Shown: piece by piece, positions 11,640 through 22,137 of the stretch
Layout: each line of letters opens with the position of its first letter
Numbering within the stretch: the stretch's first letter is position 1
DNA from: Astropecten irregularis
Lineage: Eukaryota; Echinodermata; Asteroidea; Paxillosida; Astropectinidae
Assembly: GCA_963971285.1 (NCBI GenBank)
Contig: OZ020244.1
Location: 8,184,001-8,248,000 of the forward strand
Reading direction: 5' to 3'
Length of the DNA stretch: 64,000 nt
Made by a program: the position numbers and the translations under genes
Notes under the pieces: generated by a model
What the model saw: only the letters and a program-made list of their open reading frames with translations
Told to the model about the DNA's origin: nothing
Database searches by the model: none

Positions 11640-11902
11640 AGTAGTGTGATAATACCAATACTATTGCAAAATGAAAAATTGTGACATTTAGAACTATTAT
11701 TTTGCAATATTATTAGTATTATCAGTAGTGTGATTATACACCCCCATTTTTCCGCGTTATTTCTCAATATTCTTGGAAAATTGTAAAATGGGGAATTCCT
11801 CATTTATCCCCCGGTCATTGAACATTTTTGAAATGAAATCGGAAAAAAATGAAATAATAAAATAATATTATTTTTTATTATAATGAGAGAGAGAGAGAAA
11901 AC

Positions 11903-12286
11903 ATGATGAAAGAAAACCTAAAACCAACATATTTTGTAACTCAAAATTTTGAAAAATATAACGCCATCAACAAAAATGAGAATCATTATTACGGATTGTT
12001 TGAAAAGAAAAATTTAATCATCCATCCAGCCGTTAAAAATTCAATAAACGGAGTTGAAAATGCATCATCAACCATCACTTATAAACACGATAATAACGAA
12101 TGTAATTTAGTATTTATAATGCCACCCAGCTTTTGCCTCGGCATTTACGTCAATTATAAATTTCTCGAAACAAAAATTTGAGATAATGCAACGGGATATA
12201 AAATTTGTTACAGTTGGAACCAAAGAGAGATGACAAAAGATTTTGATGATATAAGAACGCAAGTGATCAAATTTATTAAAAATTAA
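11903..12286 (+). pseudogene. Polinton small gene with in-frame TGA
   Basis: ATG at 11903 gives 92 codons to a TGA at 12179-12181. The same frame then continues for 34 more codons (DNATGYKICYSWNQ...) to TAA at 12284-12286, so this looks like one 127-codon gene broken by a nonsense change. I do not recognise the family. It sits just inside the left TIR and codes inward. Duplicate at 31214-31597 has the same stop, so the mutation predates duplication. Confidence 0.6.
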
Positions 12287-12304
12287 AAAGAAACTTTACC
12301 AAAA

Positions 12305-12497
12305 ATGGCTACTAGCTTATTTACAAACATGGGTAAAGAATGTGAAAACCAATTTATCTCGAACTAAACACCACAGTAAAACAGATTATTGCGCTAGTAT
12401 TAGGTTTGAAGTAGAACAAGCCATTATCGCTTTAAAAGATAATCACCCTATTGATATCGATACGGATTTATCATTTGATATTGAAGACATTAACTAA
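12305..12497 (+). pseudogene. Small frameshifted Polinton gene
   Basis: ATG at 12305 opens MATSLFTNMG and soon stops near 12367. The +1 frame from about 12330 (WVKNVKTNLSRTKHHSKTDY and on) runs to TAA at 12495-12497 with an acidic end (DIDTDLSFDIEDIN). A single indel would explain the two pieces. The protein has about 60 residues and no known domain. Duplicate at 31616-31808. Confidence 0.5.
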
Positions 12498-12543
12498 AAT
12501 AAATTTTAAAATGTTATAAAACTTAAATATTAATAAACCAACA

Positions 12544-12575
12544 AAAACACCTTGTCTAATTAGACAAGGTGTTTT
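12544..12575. terminator. Perfect 32-bp palindrome between convergent Polinton genes
   Basis: The arms AAAACACCTTGTCTAA and TTAGACAAGGTGTTTT are exact complements with no loop. It lies in the 106-bp gap between a plus-strand gene ending at 12497 and a minus-strand gene ending at 12603, where transcripts from both sides would end. A bidirectional terminator or end-processing hairpin is an inference. The exact copy is at 31855-31886. Confidence 0.6.
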
Positions 12576-12602
12576 AATAACGTTATTTTTTTTTTAAACT
12601 AA

Positions 12603-13210
12603 CTATTTTAAATGTTTTTGTAAATAAACTAAAATTAACCCCCCAATACCGATTAACATAGCCCAAACGTGACCGGCTAAAAATCCCACCCCTTTACTCA
12701 AAAGATTAAACAACCAACTGGCGATACTCCCTAAAATACCCGGTAAAGCAACTAATAATTTACCTCCAATTTTTTTAAGTAAACTCGCTAAATTTTTTAA
12801 ATGCTCTTCCATCCATTCTTTTACACCACCCGATTTTGGTGGTGGCTTTGGATCGGGTGTTGGTGGTTTTTGGAGTAACCGCTGTGGCACCCCACCCACA
12901 GCCGCATATACTAATAAGGGTACTTATAGCCAAACTAAAAGCGGCTAAAATACTAACAACCGTCACACCCTGTTCTCTAAACAACGCTCTAATTTTTTCA
13001 ATTAAAGTTCTATCGGAATTTAAAATACTTCTTGCGAAAGAATAGGTAGACTCACACCTAACGCTTTAGAATATAATCTAAATACGCAAGAACCCATACT
13101 TTTTATCATTTCTTTACTCAGTTTAGCTTCATAATTTCTATACAACTTTTCTAGTTTTTCTTTATCAAGTTTTTCAATCTCATCAACTGAATATTCTTAA
13201 CATAAATCAA
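12603..13210 (-). pseudogene. Polinton hydrophobic membrane-type protein, frameshifted
   Basis: Read on the minus strand in pieces. The N-part (SVDEIEKLDKEKLEKLYRN near 13130-13190) leads to FREQGVTVVSILAAFSLAIS (about 12925-12984), then after a frame change a Pro-rich linker (PPTPDPKPPPK) and a C-part with KIGGKLLVALPGILGSIASW and GFLAGHVWAMLIGIGGLILV. At least two frame changes are needed. I recall proteins of this design near Polinton genes in invertebrates, but the role is unknown; a membrane-active protein is plausible. Copy 1 also has a TAA at 13197-13199 that reads AAA in copy 2. Duplicate at 31914-32521. Confidence 0.55.
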
Positions 13211-13218
13211 AAATAAGT

Positions 13219-13452
13219 TTGACTCAAGTTACCGATAAAGAACCATTAGACAATCCGATTCGTACGTTATATTGGATCGATCCTGGTCGTTATTCTATCG
13301 ATTATTTCAAAGATTTACTCAGAGATATAGAATGGTTAGAGATAGAACTAGATTATTACCCCATGCGACAAGACGGAAAGAAATATCAGACATTGACAAA
13401 TTTTATTTCTTTGTTTAGTACGGCCAGAGCATTTTATTACCAGATATATTGA
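13219..13452 (+). CDS. Hypothetical Polinton small protein, possibly partial
   Basis: A 77-codon frame with plausible protein composition (NPIRTLYWIDPGRYSIDYF, then DYYPMRQDGKKYQTLTNFIS). The first visible codon is TTG, so the real start is unclear and may lie in a broken upstream part. No family recognised. It ends 19 bp before the hairpin array. Duplicate at 32530-32763 with Val-to-Phe at codon 4. Confidence 0.45.
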   Translation: MTQVTDKEPLDNPIRTLYWIDPGRYSIDYFKDLLRDIEWLEIELDYYPMRQDGKKYQTLTNFISLFSTARAFYYQIY

Positions 13453-13471
13453 TTACCATAGGTAATTGCAT

Positions 13472-13808
13472 GTGTCTCCGATCGCTGCGAGTCGCGAAAC
13501 ACGGATTTTCCGGTCGCTGCGACCCGGGAAAATCACAACTCAATATATAACTCAACATCATAATCCAATTTGGCTTCCGGTCGCTGCGATCCGCGAAGCC
13601 CCATAACATTCCACAAGTGTAGGCCTACACATCAATTTTCCATTTGTTTCCGGTCGCTGCGATCCGCGAAACAACACAGTGCCAATAATTATTCCATGCC
13701 TTCCGGTCGCTGCGATCCGCGAAGGCCCAATTAATACATGTTTCAAATCCAAAAATGTGCAACTGTAACACCTTTAAGTTGGTCTCCGGTCGCTGCGATC
13801 CGCGAGAC
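13472..13808. repeat. Array of six hairpins with constant core and covarying arms (copy 1)
   Basis: Six hairpins at 13472-13502, 13504-13534, 13572-13600, 13644-13674, 13698-13726 and 13782-13808. The core is CGGTCGCTGCGATCCGCG, itself a stem (CGG/CCG and TCG/CGA) with a CTG loop and one bulge. The outer arms differ from unit to unit but are self-complementary each time: GATTTTCC/GGAAAATC, GGCTTC/GAAGCC, TTGTTTC/GAAACAA, GCCTTC/GAAGGC, GTCTC/GAGAC. Unit 1 is GTGTCTC/GAAACAC with one mismatch and a diverged core; unit 2 has a core variant. The spacers (1-55 bp) share no sequence. It lies between the Polinton gene and the Ngaro-like SGNH gene end. Confidence 0.9.
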
Positions 13809-14245
13809 AATCTTATATAATATACAAAGGCTGAGTCCCGGCGTAACTTGTGCCGTGGAATCATGTGCATGTATATGCATACCCATGCATGCATAACTAA
13901 AACAGTTTAAGCGTATATATAATATTGTTTAATGATTTCATTTAACCAGACAACTGGCATTAATGTCCATCTTCACTTAAGGCTTGACCAAGAGCAAGAT
14001 CAGTAAGGGAAAATTTGCACCAAAATATACTTTAAGTAAACATTTCGAGATGTTAAAATGCGGTAAATAAAAAGCCTTAATAGGGCTATGATGGCGTTCA
14101 GAATGTAATTCCGCCGAAACGGTCATTTATGACCGCCGCCAAATAGCCTATGAGGCCTTAAGGACGGTATACCCGTTCTCGGGAAACTAGGAATAAATGT
14201 ACGTAGAAACAGCAAGTGAAAGAGCCTGTCGAAAATTTTCAATTA
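13809..14245 (-). mobile_element. 3' flank of the Ngaro-like element, copy 1
   Basis: Non-coding apart from the last codons of the SGNH gene at the right edge (14187-14245). It contains GGTCATTTATGACC (14122-14135), a perfect short palindrome, and AT-rich sequence. Matches 33120-33556. I could not identify the split direct repeats expected for Ngaro. Confidence 0.5.
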
Positions 14246-14251
14246 AAATTT

Positions 14252-15518
14252 TGCAACCAAATTCTAGTTAATATGAATGTTCGTGTTCTAGAAGGGAGAC
14301 AGGATGTGCATTTGTAAGAGAGGATCTGTCTAGTGATTTCTCCAGAATGGAAAGACTTGACAAACTGTAGACTTGATTGGATTAGGGACAATTGTCGCTT
14401 TTCAACGCCTTGTTACCGTTGCATTTAAGTTTATGTTTGGCATGTTGTAGAGTTAGAGTGTTAACCTTTTTGTATAAGCCTAACTCCACCTTAGGTCTCC
14501 ACCAGTCGTCGGGGGCGACGACTCAATTGTTTTGGAAGATTGTGAGGATCAGGTAAACTTAAATGATTATTGGCGAAGTGCGTGACAGCGCCCTCAAGCG
14601 GTGACTTGCCATTCCCCGAATGTGCTCGCTCCCATGCCGCTGGCCTGTGCACCGCTCGCTGATATTAGGTAAATATCCTCGTTGTTTTTAGAATTATGTT
14701 TAATCAATTGTATAATCTAGGTAGTTCGGGGCCTCTTTTATTGAATGATGTTATCGGGAAATAGTCGGGTTCGGGATTAAGGGGAATAAAATGGGTTTTT
14801 CGTTCAACTTTCTGTCAGTTACAAAATATAATGGAGGCCCTCTCGTGGTGAACTTGGGAAAGGGAATGTACGTGTATTACATTTTGACCTGGGCACCGTA
14901 GTAGAATTAACACAATTTTATAAGTCCCTCTTTTCGGTAAAATAATGGTCTTTTGTGTAAAATGAATGCCCATGTTAAGTGTTGATTGTGATTTATTGGA
15001 ATAATAGGAACAGACAATGGGAATTTCAGATGAATTGGGTTTAATCTCTTAAATTATTATTGGTTTATAGAGCAATCCTGTGCAACAGTAGATAATTGAT
15101 TCACAGTCTCTTGTCTTTACTGTAAAGTGTGATTTATGGCTGTATAATGACAGATTGATTTATTGTTCCTGTCATCACTGCTAGTTTGGAAATTCTGAGC
15201 AAATGTAATTCTTAAGAATATAAGTTGGGAATTGTACTGTTAAACCTCGACTGCTTCTTATGGTAATTATGACTGGGATATTAGAACAATAGGGCCTCAT
15301 TCACACGTAAATTCGTTTATGCTAATTGTATTTCTTTATTTTCTTCTTTTGTCTTTGTTAATTGTGGGATTCCCCGAATGTGCTCGCTCCCATGCCGCTG
15401 GCCTGTGCACCGCTCGCTGATATTAGAATTAAAAACCAATTTGGTGGAGAGAATCCTCTGGTGTGCCGTGTGGGTTACCTTTGTGTTGAGTCACGCCCCA
15501 CCCGGCCCCGCCCTTACA
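14252..15518 (+). mobile_element. Duplicated gypsy 3' region/LTR
   Basis: Copy of 3511-4777 with a few substitutions; no open frame of interest. It is separated from any gypsy coding sequence, having been carried by the segmental duplication and not by its own insertion. Confidence 0.75.
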
Positions 15519-18146
15519 TACAAAACATATGATGCTCGAATGACTCAACTCTCCCCATACATGTACACTACGTATTTCACTGCACTGTGTGTATGGCATT
15601 CATAATAATGTCCGCGGATTGCGTGACTCGATCAAAACTTCGTTTATAATCTTCCTTTAGACATTTTCATGTAAGACGTTTTATATATCGTTAAATACCA
15701 GCACCAAATATCAAAATGCTATCGATGTAGGTTGCCGTATTGTACGTCATTTTATGGGTCGCGTTAATATTAGCTATACATGTACAACTTAATTACTTGG
15801 GAAGAGTTGTATGGAAAAGTGCAATGATCCATAATTCTATTCAGTAGGCCTATTTATAGGCAAAATACAGTCAGCGTCGGCCCGACCTCGGCTGGACGAC
15901 AATAGTTAGTGCACGCGGTGGTATTTACACGGCCGTTTCATAGTGGCAACCACCATGCACCGGCAGACCACGGTCGGTGGATGGGCGCCGCTGCTGAGCC
16001 GCCGGCGGCCCGATGGCGTGGCTTGCGCACTGCACCTTGGGCCGGGACGTGATGTCCGACTGACCGTTTACTCAAAACTATATTTTTCCTCATAGATAAA
16101 GCACGTACGTCTTTTTTTAAATCATTTTCAAACAATTGTAATAACACATAGAAGGAACGGCCGATCTCCTCAAAAATAGTGGGTTTGGGAAATAGAGGTT
16201 GGCGATTAATAATGAAGTCATGACAACTTCATCACTTAATCTTTTATAAATTTGTTCAATCTTTCCCACGCTACCCGATTTAAAATAATGATCATAGTAA
16301 AACATACGATGTGATGCTCGAGTGACTCAATTTCTCAAAACGTGTGTAAACATTGTTTACAGTATGTAAAACTTACATGTTCATTGTCGTATGTCTGTTG
16401 AGTGTTGCCTTTTCAGAATTATTCACAAAATGTTTGCGAGTTGACGTATTGTTTGCGAGTTGACGTAATGTTTGCGAGTTTACATAATGTTTGCGAGTTG
16501 ACGCAATGTGTGCGAGTTGATGCAATGTTTGCGAGTTGATGTAATGTTTGCGAGTTGACGTAATGTTTGCGAGTTGACGTAATGTTTGCAAGTTAACACA
16601 ATGTTTGCGAGTTGACGTAATGTTTGCGAGTTGACGTAATGTTTGCAAGTTGACGCAATGTTTCCGAGTTGACTGTTGTTTGCGAGTTGACGCAATGTTT
16701 GCGCGTTGACGAAATGTTTGTGAGTTGACGTAATGTTTTCGAAAAAAGGATTTTGAGGGCATGATCGATGAAACAATTTTCGAGGGACCAAAACGATTTC
16801 CACATGAATACACAAAACATAAGTTCAACAATAACACATAAAGATTTTGATGACAGATAATGATGTTCATGTATGACGTACAAGAAAAGCCAACTTGCAG
16901 GCCGCGAGGTCTCGCATAAAAAATGCTACACGTACGGGGTGCGTGGACCGCACTGGTTATCACGGGCCCATGCCTCTGGCTGAATGCGTCGCAAGCCCCC
17001 ACACGTGCTGTGTCTCCAGAGGTGGTAGGGCACCGGCATTTACTGGTCTTTTACAAAATTACAAATTTGGCATGTAAATGTTACTTTATCGCGTTGGAAA
17101 TTCTTAATTTTAAAAAGTAAATACTCAGGTCGAACTGCTAGCTTTGGCTAGCTTTGGTAAAAAGAAAAACTAGCGATTAAACAAAAAGTTATGTACTCCA
17201 TTTTGTATAGTAAAAAAAGCTTTTGAACGAAGGGAAGTAAAACTAACGCCTGATCGCGTGGGGTTTCTGAGTAAAGACTCAGAAAACCCACGTGACTTAC
17301 GGTTTTCCGTGTTTATCATGAAAACGGCTAAATTATACCGTTTATTTGTGTAAATGTTCTATTCTACTTTTGGAAGACCTTTCCAGTCATGAAAAAGGCA
17401 TGCATTGGCGCCAAAAAGCGCCCACTAACTAGGCCGGCGTGTACCTTTAGCTTATAAATACATCTTACTAGATTGGAAGAGTTGTGTACGTATGAAAAAA
17501 ACTGCAAGGATCCACAGACTTCGTACACGTATTTTGTTTATGAACAGAGTTGTGTACGATTTGGTTATTTATAAAACATATGATGCCTTATTGAATCAAT
17601 TCCCATATACACAACATGTATACGTCTTTTCCCTGTGTAAAACATAGGATGAAATGTGATGTCCGATTGATTCAAAACTTCGTACATGCATACACTAACC
17701 GAAATGCTATCCATGTAGGCTGTGGGAATATTATATTGCATGCAAACAATTGCAATGATCCACAGACTTAATCGTACATTTAAACAGCCGATTTTAACTT
17801 GGTCTGAAGTATGTCCTTATAGGGTAATTGTTGTCTCCTGAAACGTTTTGTCATCATGACGTTATCAGGTGTCAAATAACAAGCGATTTGAATTTAATAA
17901 TCAAATTCTTCAAAAATCAATCAAGGGTTTGAGATAGTAACTTGATTCTTTCAGCAAAAGTGAATGTTAGGCACGGTCTTTCTTTGTGACACATTAATTG
18001 ACCTCTGTATGTGAGCTAGGATCATGATTTGTCCATATGAGGGATCCATTTCTAGTTATTTGTATAACATTTTATAATATTAATTTATAATAATTATCGT
18101 ATGCGGAAAAGCCTTATGTGCTGTTTTCAACAGCCATAAACTCTAG
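15519..18146 (+). mobile_element. Helitron-like element, duplicate of 4778-7404
   Basis: Same content as 4778-7404, including the 19-bp minisatellite (16429-16739). The 3' end is better preserved here: GCTGTTTTCAACAGC hairpin at about 18120-18134 and CTAG at 18143-18146, followed by T and the next element's head. Confidence 0.6.
16429..16739 (+). repeat. 19-bp minisatellite, copy 2
   Basis: Unit-for-unit match to 5688-5998. Confidence 0.9.
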
Positions 18147-19049
18147 TTGGCTTTTTCGCGCAAGCAAAAAGCCTTTATTTTTGTTCTGTTTTTTTTTTCT
18201 TCCTTCCTCTTCTTCCTCTTCCTCTTCCTGTCGCTTGAGTTACAATAGACTTTTTCTGGGTGGCACTTTTGTCACTTTTAAACAGCCGATTTTAACCAAA
18301 CTTGGTCTGAAGGTAGTTAACTTTGTACACAGATTACGTGAATATGGTCGTGTACAAAACATAATTATGATGCTCGAATGACTCAACTCTCCCCATACAT
18401 GTACACTGCACTGTTCGTACGCAATTCACTGCACTGTGTGTAGGGCATTCATAATAATGTCCGCGGATTGCGTGACTCGATCAAAACTTCGTCTATAATC
18501 TTCCCATAGACATTTTCATGTAAGACTTTTGATGTTTCGTTAAATACCAGCACCAAATGTCGAAATGCTATCGATGTAGGTTGCGGAGTATTGTACGTCA
18601 TTTTATGGGTCGCGTTAATATTAGCTATACATGTACAACTTAATACTTTGGAAGAGTTGTATGGAAAAGTACAATGATCCATAATTTTTTTTTTTGTACG
18701 TGGCAATAATGATCGGATCAATTTTACACATGAACAAATTAAATTATGTCACGCCATTTCCCCTAGACTTTAGTGTCATCAGAGTGTTTTCATGTTCTTG
18801 ATATAATTTTGTATAAATATTCTATTCCGTAGGCCTATTTATAGGCAAAATACAGTCAGCGTCGGTACCAATGGGCCCGACCTCGGCTGCACGACCATTG
18901 TTAGTACACGCGGTGGTATTTACACGGCCGTTTCATAGTGGCAACCACCATGCACCGGCGGACCACGGTCGGTGGATGGGCGCCGCTGCTGAGCCGCCGG
19001 CGGCCCGATATGGCGTGGCTTGAGCACTGATGGGCCATGGGCCGGGACG

Positions 19050-19803
19050 CATATTTTTTATTTACACCGCAGCCTAGGGTATTTCGCTGTGGCAGTGTAG
19101 ATTCATGCTTGAGAAGAGACTACAGCTGTTGCGATGCGCCACACAGTATTCCCCCATCACTGCAATGTAGCCAGTTAGTTACAATGCAAGAATTGAAACT
19201 TGACAAATACGTACGTCTAAACACTGTGATGCTCTCCAGCTCTGAATAAAATCGAGGATGAAAATATCAAGTATCAATCGTCAGCCTAGTTTTTAAATGA
19301 GTTATGAGTATGAGGTGTTGATCTGAGAATGACAATTAACGATAACAGAAAAGATTTAAACTACGCCTCAAAAGAGTGCCGACAAAAAAGTACGAGTCAG
19401 AGCATAGAGCTAGGACTCAGAGCATGGATGTAGAATTAGGTCAGAGAAGTTACACGTTGGCACTTTGACTCGCCTAACATTCGTACTGTTATTTGTTGGG
19501 CCAAGCATAGATAAGTTGACCACACTCTGAGTACATTTTATACATCACATTTACATGAACTGTACACGTGTGTTTTGTCGTGATTTGTACATTTCATTAT
19601 AATTCCGTCTCCCACAACGTACAAAATTAGCAATACAGTGCAATATGCACATTGCTTGTACAGTATGTCATGTACAGTACTAGTACACTGCAGCTACGGT
19701 ATGGTAAGCGGTAGTAGCACACCACTTGTAGTCTCTTTTTCAAGCATGTATTTGCACTGTCACAGCGAAAAACCCTAGGCTGCGGTGTAAATAAAAAATA
19801 CGC
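19050..19803. mobile_element. Mutator-like MITE, copy 2
   Basis: Copy of 8308-9061. Its right target duplication GGCCGGGACG was itself split by Ginger1 (GGCCGG before, CCGGGACG after). Confidence 0.75.
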
Positions 19804-19877
19804 GGCCGGTGTCATGCCAAAAGGTGTCCGTTGCCAAATAGTGTCCGCGGAGCATGCGCAGTGGAGCGCAGTGAAGC

Positions 19878-19921
19878 GCGGACACTATTTGGCATGTATA
19901 TACATGCCAAATAGTGTCCGC
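19878..19921. repeat. 44-bp perfect palindrome of TIR-related sequence
   Basis: GCGGACACTATTTGGCATGT and the next two bases are followed by their exact complement, with no spacer. Each half is related to the inner part of the 39-bp TIR, so it looks like two TIR pieces placed head to head 30 bp inside the left end. Likely a transposase-binding or regulatory site. Confidence 0.9.
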
Positions 19922-20039
19922 TGCCAAAAAGTGTCCGAGCACAGCCCATATTATGCGTGCGCGCGTAATGGTGCTTTGCCTTCGTGACTACAGTAGGCCA
20001 CATACGTACAGGTGCAAGGTAGGATTCTCCTTTCTGATC

Positions 20040-20722
20040 AGTGTTCTATTATCTATTTTTGAATTTAAGTATATATATGAGGTAAAGGTTTAATGAGCAA
20101 TACGTATATTGCAGGAAGTATTTCTAAATCTTTTCGATGAACAGTTTTTGACGATCGCTATGTCTCGTCAGGAATGTGATGAAATTAGAGGCTTTGGGCA
20201 AAAGGTTGGGAAGTTATTACCGTAGTCTACTTATTAAAAATGCATATCAAAATACATGTAGTATTAACTTTTTAGTTTATATGATAAGTAATTATTTCGA
20301 CTTTTTTTCCCCTACATTAAAAGAGACACAGATTGTATTCAAAGTCGTATATTAGTTTTTATGTGTAAAAATATGCTTGGCATGCCTGACGCGTTGCGAT
20401 CCTGGCATGATCTTCATCGAAGGTTTTTCTTGAGCCTTAGATAAAGCTTTCTGGTAGGATGGAAACGTCATGCCCTCCTAACTATTTTTTAAATATATAT
20501 TTCAGGCCATTATTTACGTTGATGAGCAGCTTGCCTCACGGTTTAAAGCTTGTATTAAAATCATAATAAATACAAGAAATAAACTCCTGTAGTTTACATC
20601 AGCCAAGTGACAATATTGATAAAAAAAAAAAAAACAGAGTACAGTGTACCTGTATTTGGAAAGAATGGGACTTTTGACACGACTTAATTGTAATCTCCAT
20701 ATCAAGTTTTATTGTTTGATTT
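20040..20722. other. Ginger1 left non-coding arm
   Basis: AT-rich sequence lying 3' of the transposase gene. No coding signal, no RNA gene and no clear repeat beyond a poly-A run near 20621-20634. Confidence 0.5.
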
Positions 20723-21960
20723 GATTCCACTCCATCTTGACACTAACGGCAACTCACTATAAATTTAACCTTACAATAAATAACACAAAAATTAATAAAA
20801 TATCAAGCAACCAAAAATAAAAAAACAACGGGCAAGTTGGTTTCTGTAAGAATATGTGTAATGCGATGAGAAATAAAAATAGCACATAAAATAAATACTG
20901 GAAGACATTTTACATGAAATAAAAAGGCGGATTATTCAAGTATGATCATGCCCTTGCATAAATAAATTATATGTACATGTACATGTATAACCTTAGCAAA
21001 ACTAAAATATGTACAGTATATATGATTCCACTCCATCTTGACTCTAACGGCAAGTCACTATAAATTTAAACTTACAATGAATAACACAAAAATAAATAAA
21101 ATATCAAGCATATGTGTAATGCGATGAGAAATAAAAATAGCACATAAAATAAATACTGGAAGACATTTTACATGAAATAAAAAGGCGGATTATTCAAGCA
21201 TGCATGTGATCATGCCCTTGCATAAATAAATCATATGTAGATGCATAACCTTAGCAAAACTAAAATATGTATATATGATTCCACTCCCGTCTTGACACTA
21301 ACGGCAAGTCACTATAAATTTAACCTTACAATAAATAACAACAAAATTAATAAAATATCAAGCAACCAAAAATAAAAAACAACGGGCAAGTTGGTTTCTG
21401 TAAGAATATGCGATGAGAAATAAAAATAGCACATAAAATTATTCAAGTGTGATCATGCCCTTGCATACATGCATAACCTTAGCAAAACCAAAATATGTGG
21501 ATATGTGGATTGGTTTGCGGGAAACACCATGTAAGAACCGTTCGTACTTTCGCACTTCTCGTCAGGTCTCAACGTTGCGACTAGCCTGCTTTAGTCATCA
21601 TCGAGATTTTAGGCTGCGAAAGTACGAACGATTCTTATATGGTGTGTCCGCAAACCTTCCACATGACAATGGTCACCATGCACAGCCTCAATCCACTCCA
21701 TCTTGACGCTAACGGCAAGACAAGTTGTGTAAATTTAACCTTACAATAAATAACACAAAAATAAATAAAATAACAAACAACCAAAAACAAACAAACAATG
21801 GGCAAGTTGGTTTCTGTAAGAATGTGAGAATGCGTAATGCGATGAGAAATAAAAATAGCACATAAAATAATAAATAATGTGAAGCATGCATGTGATCCTA
21901 CCCTCAACGGCATTTACATGCACCGATACGAAAAAGGCAAATTATTCCAGCACGTGCTCA
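20723..21960. repeat. Four tandem units of about 250-300 bp in the Ginger1 3' region
   Basis: Units begin ATTCCACTCC...TTGAC at about 20723, 21024, 21277 and 21691 and share ATAAATTTAACCTTACAATAA and ATAGCACATAAAAT strings. They differ by indels, and the third unit carries a foldback insertion (21513-21655). Non-coding. Confidence 0.8.
21513..21655. mobile_element. 143-bp foldback/MITE inside Ginger1
   Basis: The ends GTTTGCGGGAAACACCATGT and its near-complement (ATATGGTGTGTCCGCAAAC) extend as arms of about 42 bp around a 60-bp centre. It interrupts one of the tandem units. No convincing target duplication was seen. Confidence 0.7.
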
Positions 21961-22137
21961 TACCCTTGCATAAATAAAATATAATAGAATTTGTATATTA
22001 CGGAGAAAACACCAATATGTGGGCAAGACAAAAAAAAACGACAATACGCATGCTACCATATACAACAAATAAAAAGACGATCTAGAGCTAGAAAAACACT
22101 AAGAAAGAACATGCAAACAGCGAAACGGGGAAAATGG

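Larger units (their letters stand above)
11640..13453. mobile_element. Polinton/Maverick left part, duplication copy 1
   Basis: Starts AGTAGTGTGATAATACC. The first ~235 bp (11640-11876) match, in reverse complement, the right end of the Polinton at 45095-45329, so this is the left TIR. Inside the TIR a second AGTAGTGTGATTATACAC follows an inverted repeat (GATAATACCAATACTATTGC against GCAATATTATTAGTATTATC). A GA dinucleotide run at 11887-11898 precedes the first gene. Only the left third is present; it ends at the Ngaro-like sequence. Confidence 0.85.
3505..14251. repeat. Segmental tandem duplication, copy 1 (10.74 kb)
   Basis: This block reappears at 14246-33562 once the Ginger1 insertion (19810-28374 plus 4-bp TSD) is removed. 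The offset is 10,741-10,742 bp up to the Ginger1 site and 19,311 bp after it. By eye the copies differ only at scattered single bases and a 2-bp indel (near 7404 against 18145). It contains gypsy 3' sequence, Helitron-like elements, the Polinton left part and the 3' end of the Ngaro-like element. Confidence 0.93.

Noticed and set aside
13472..13808. CRISPR-like array
   Set aside because: Repeats are only about 18 bp with covarying flanks, spacers are irregular (1-55 bp), there is no leader or cas gene, and the surroundings are eukaryotic transposons.
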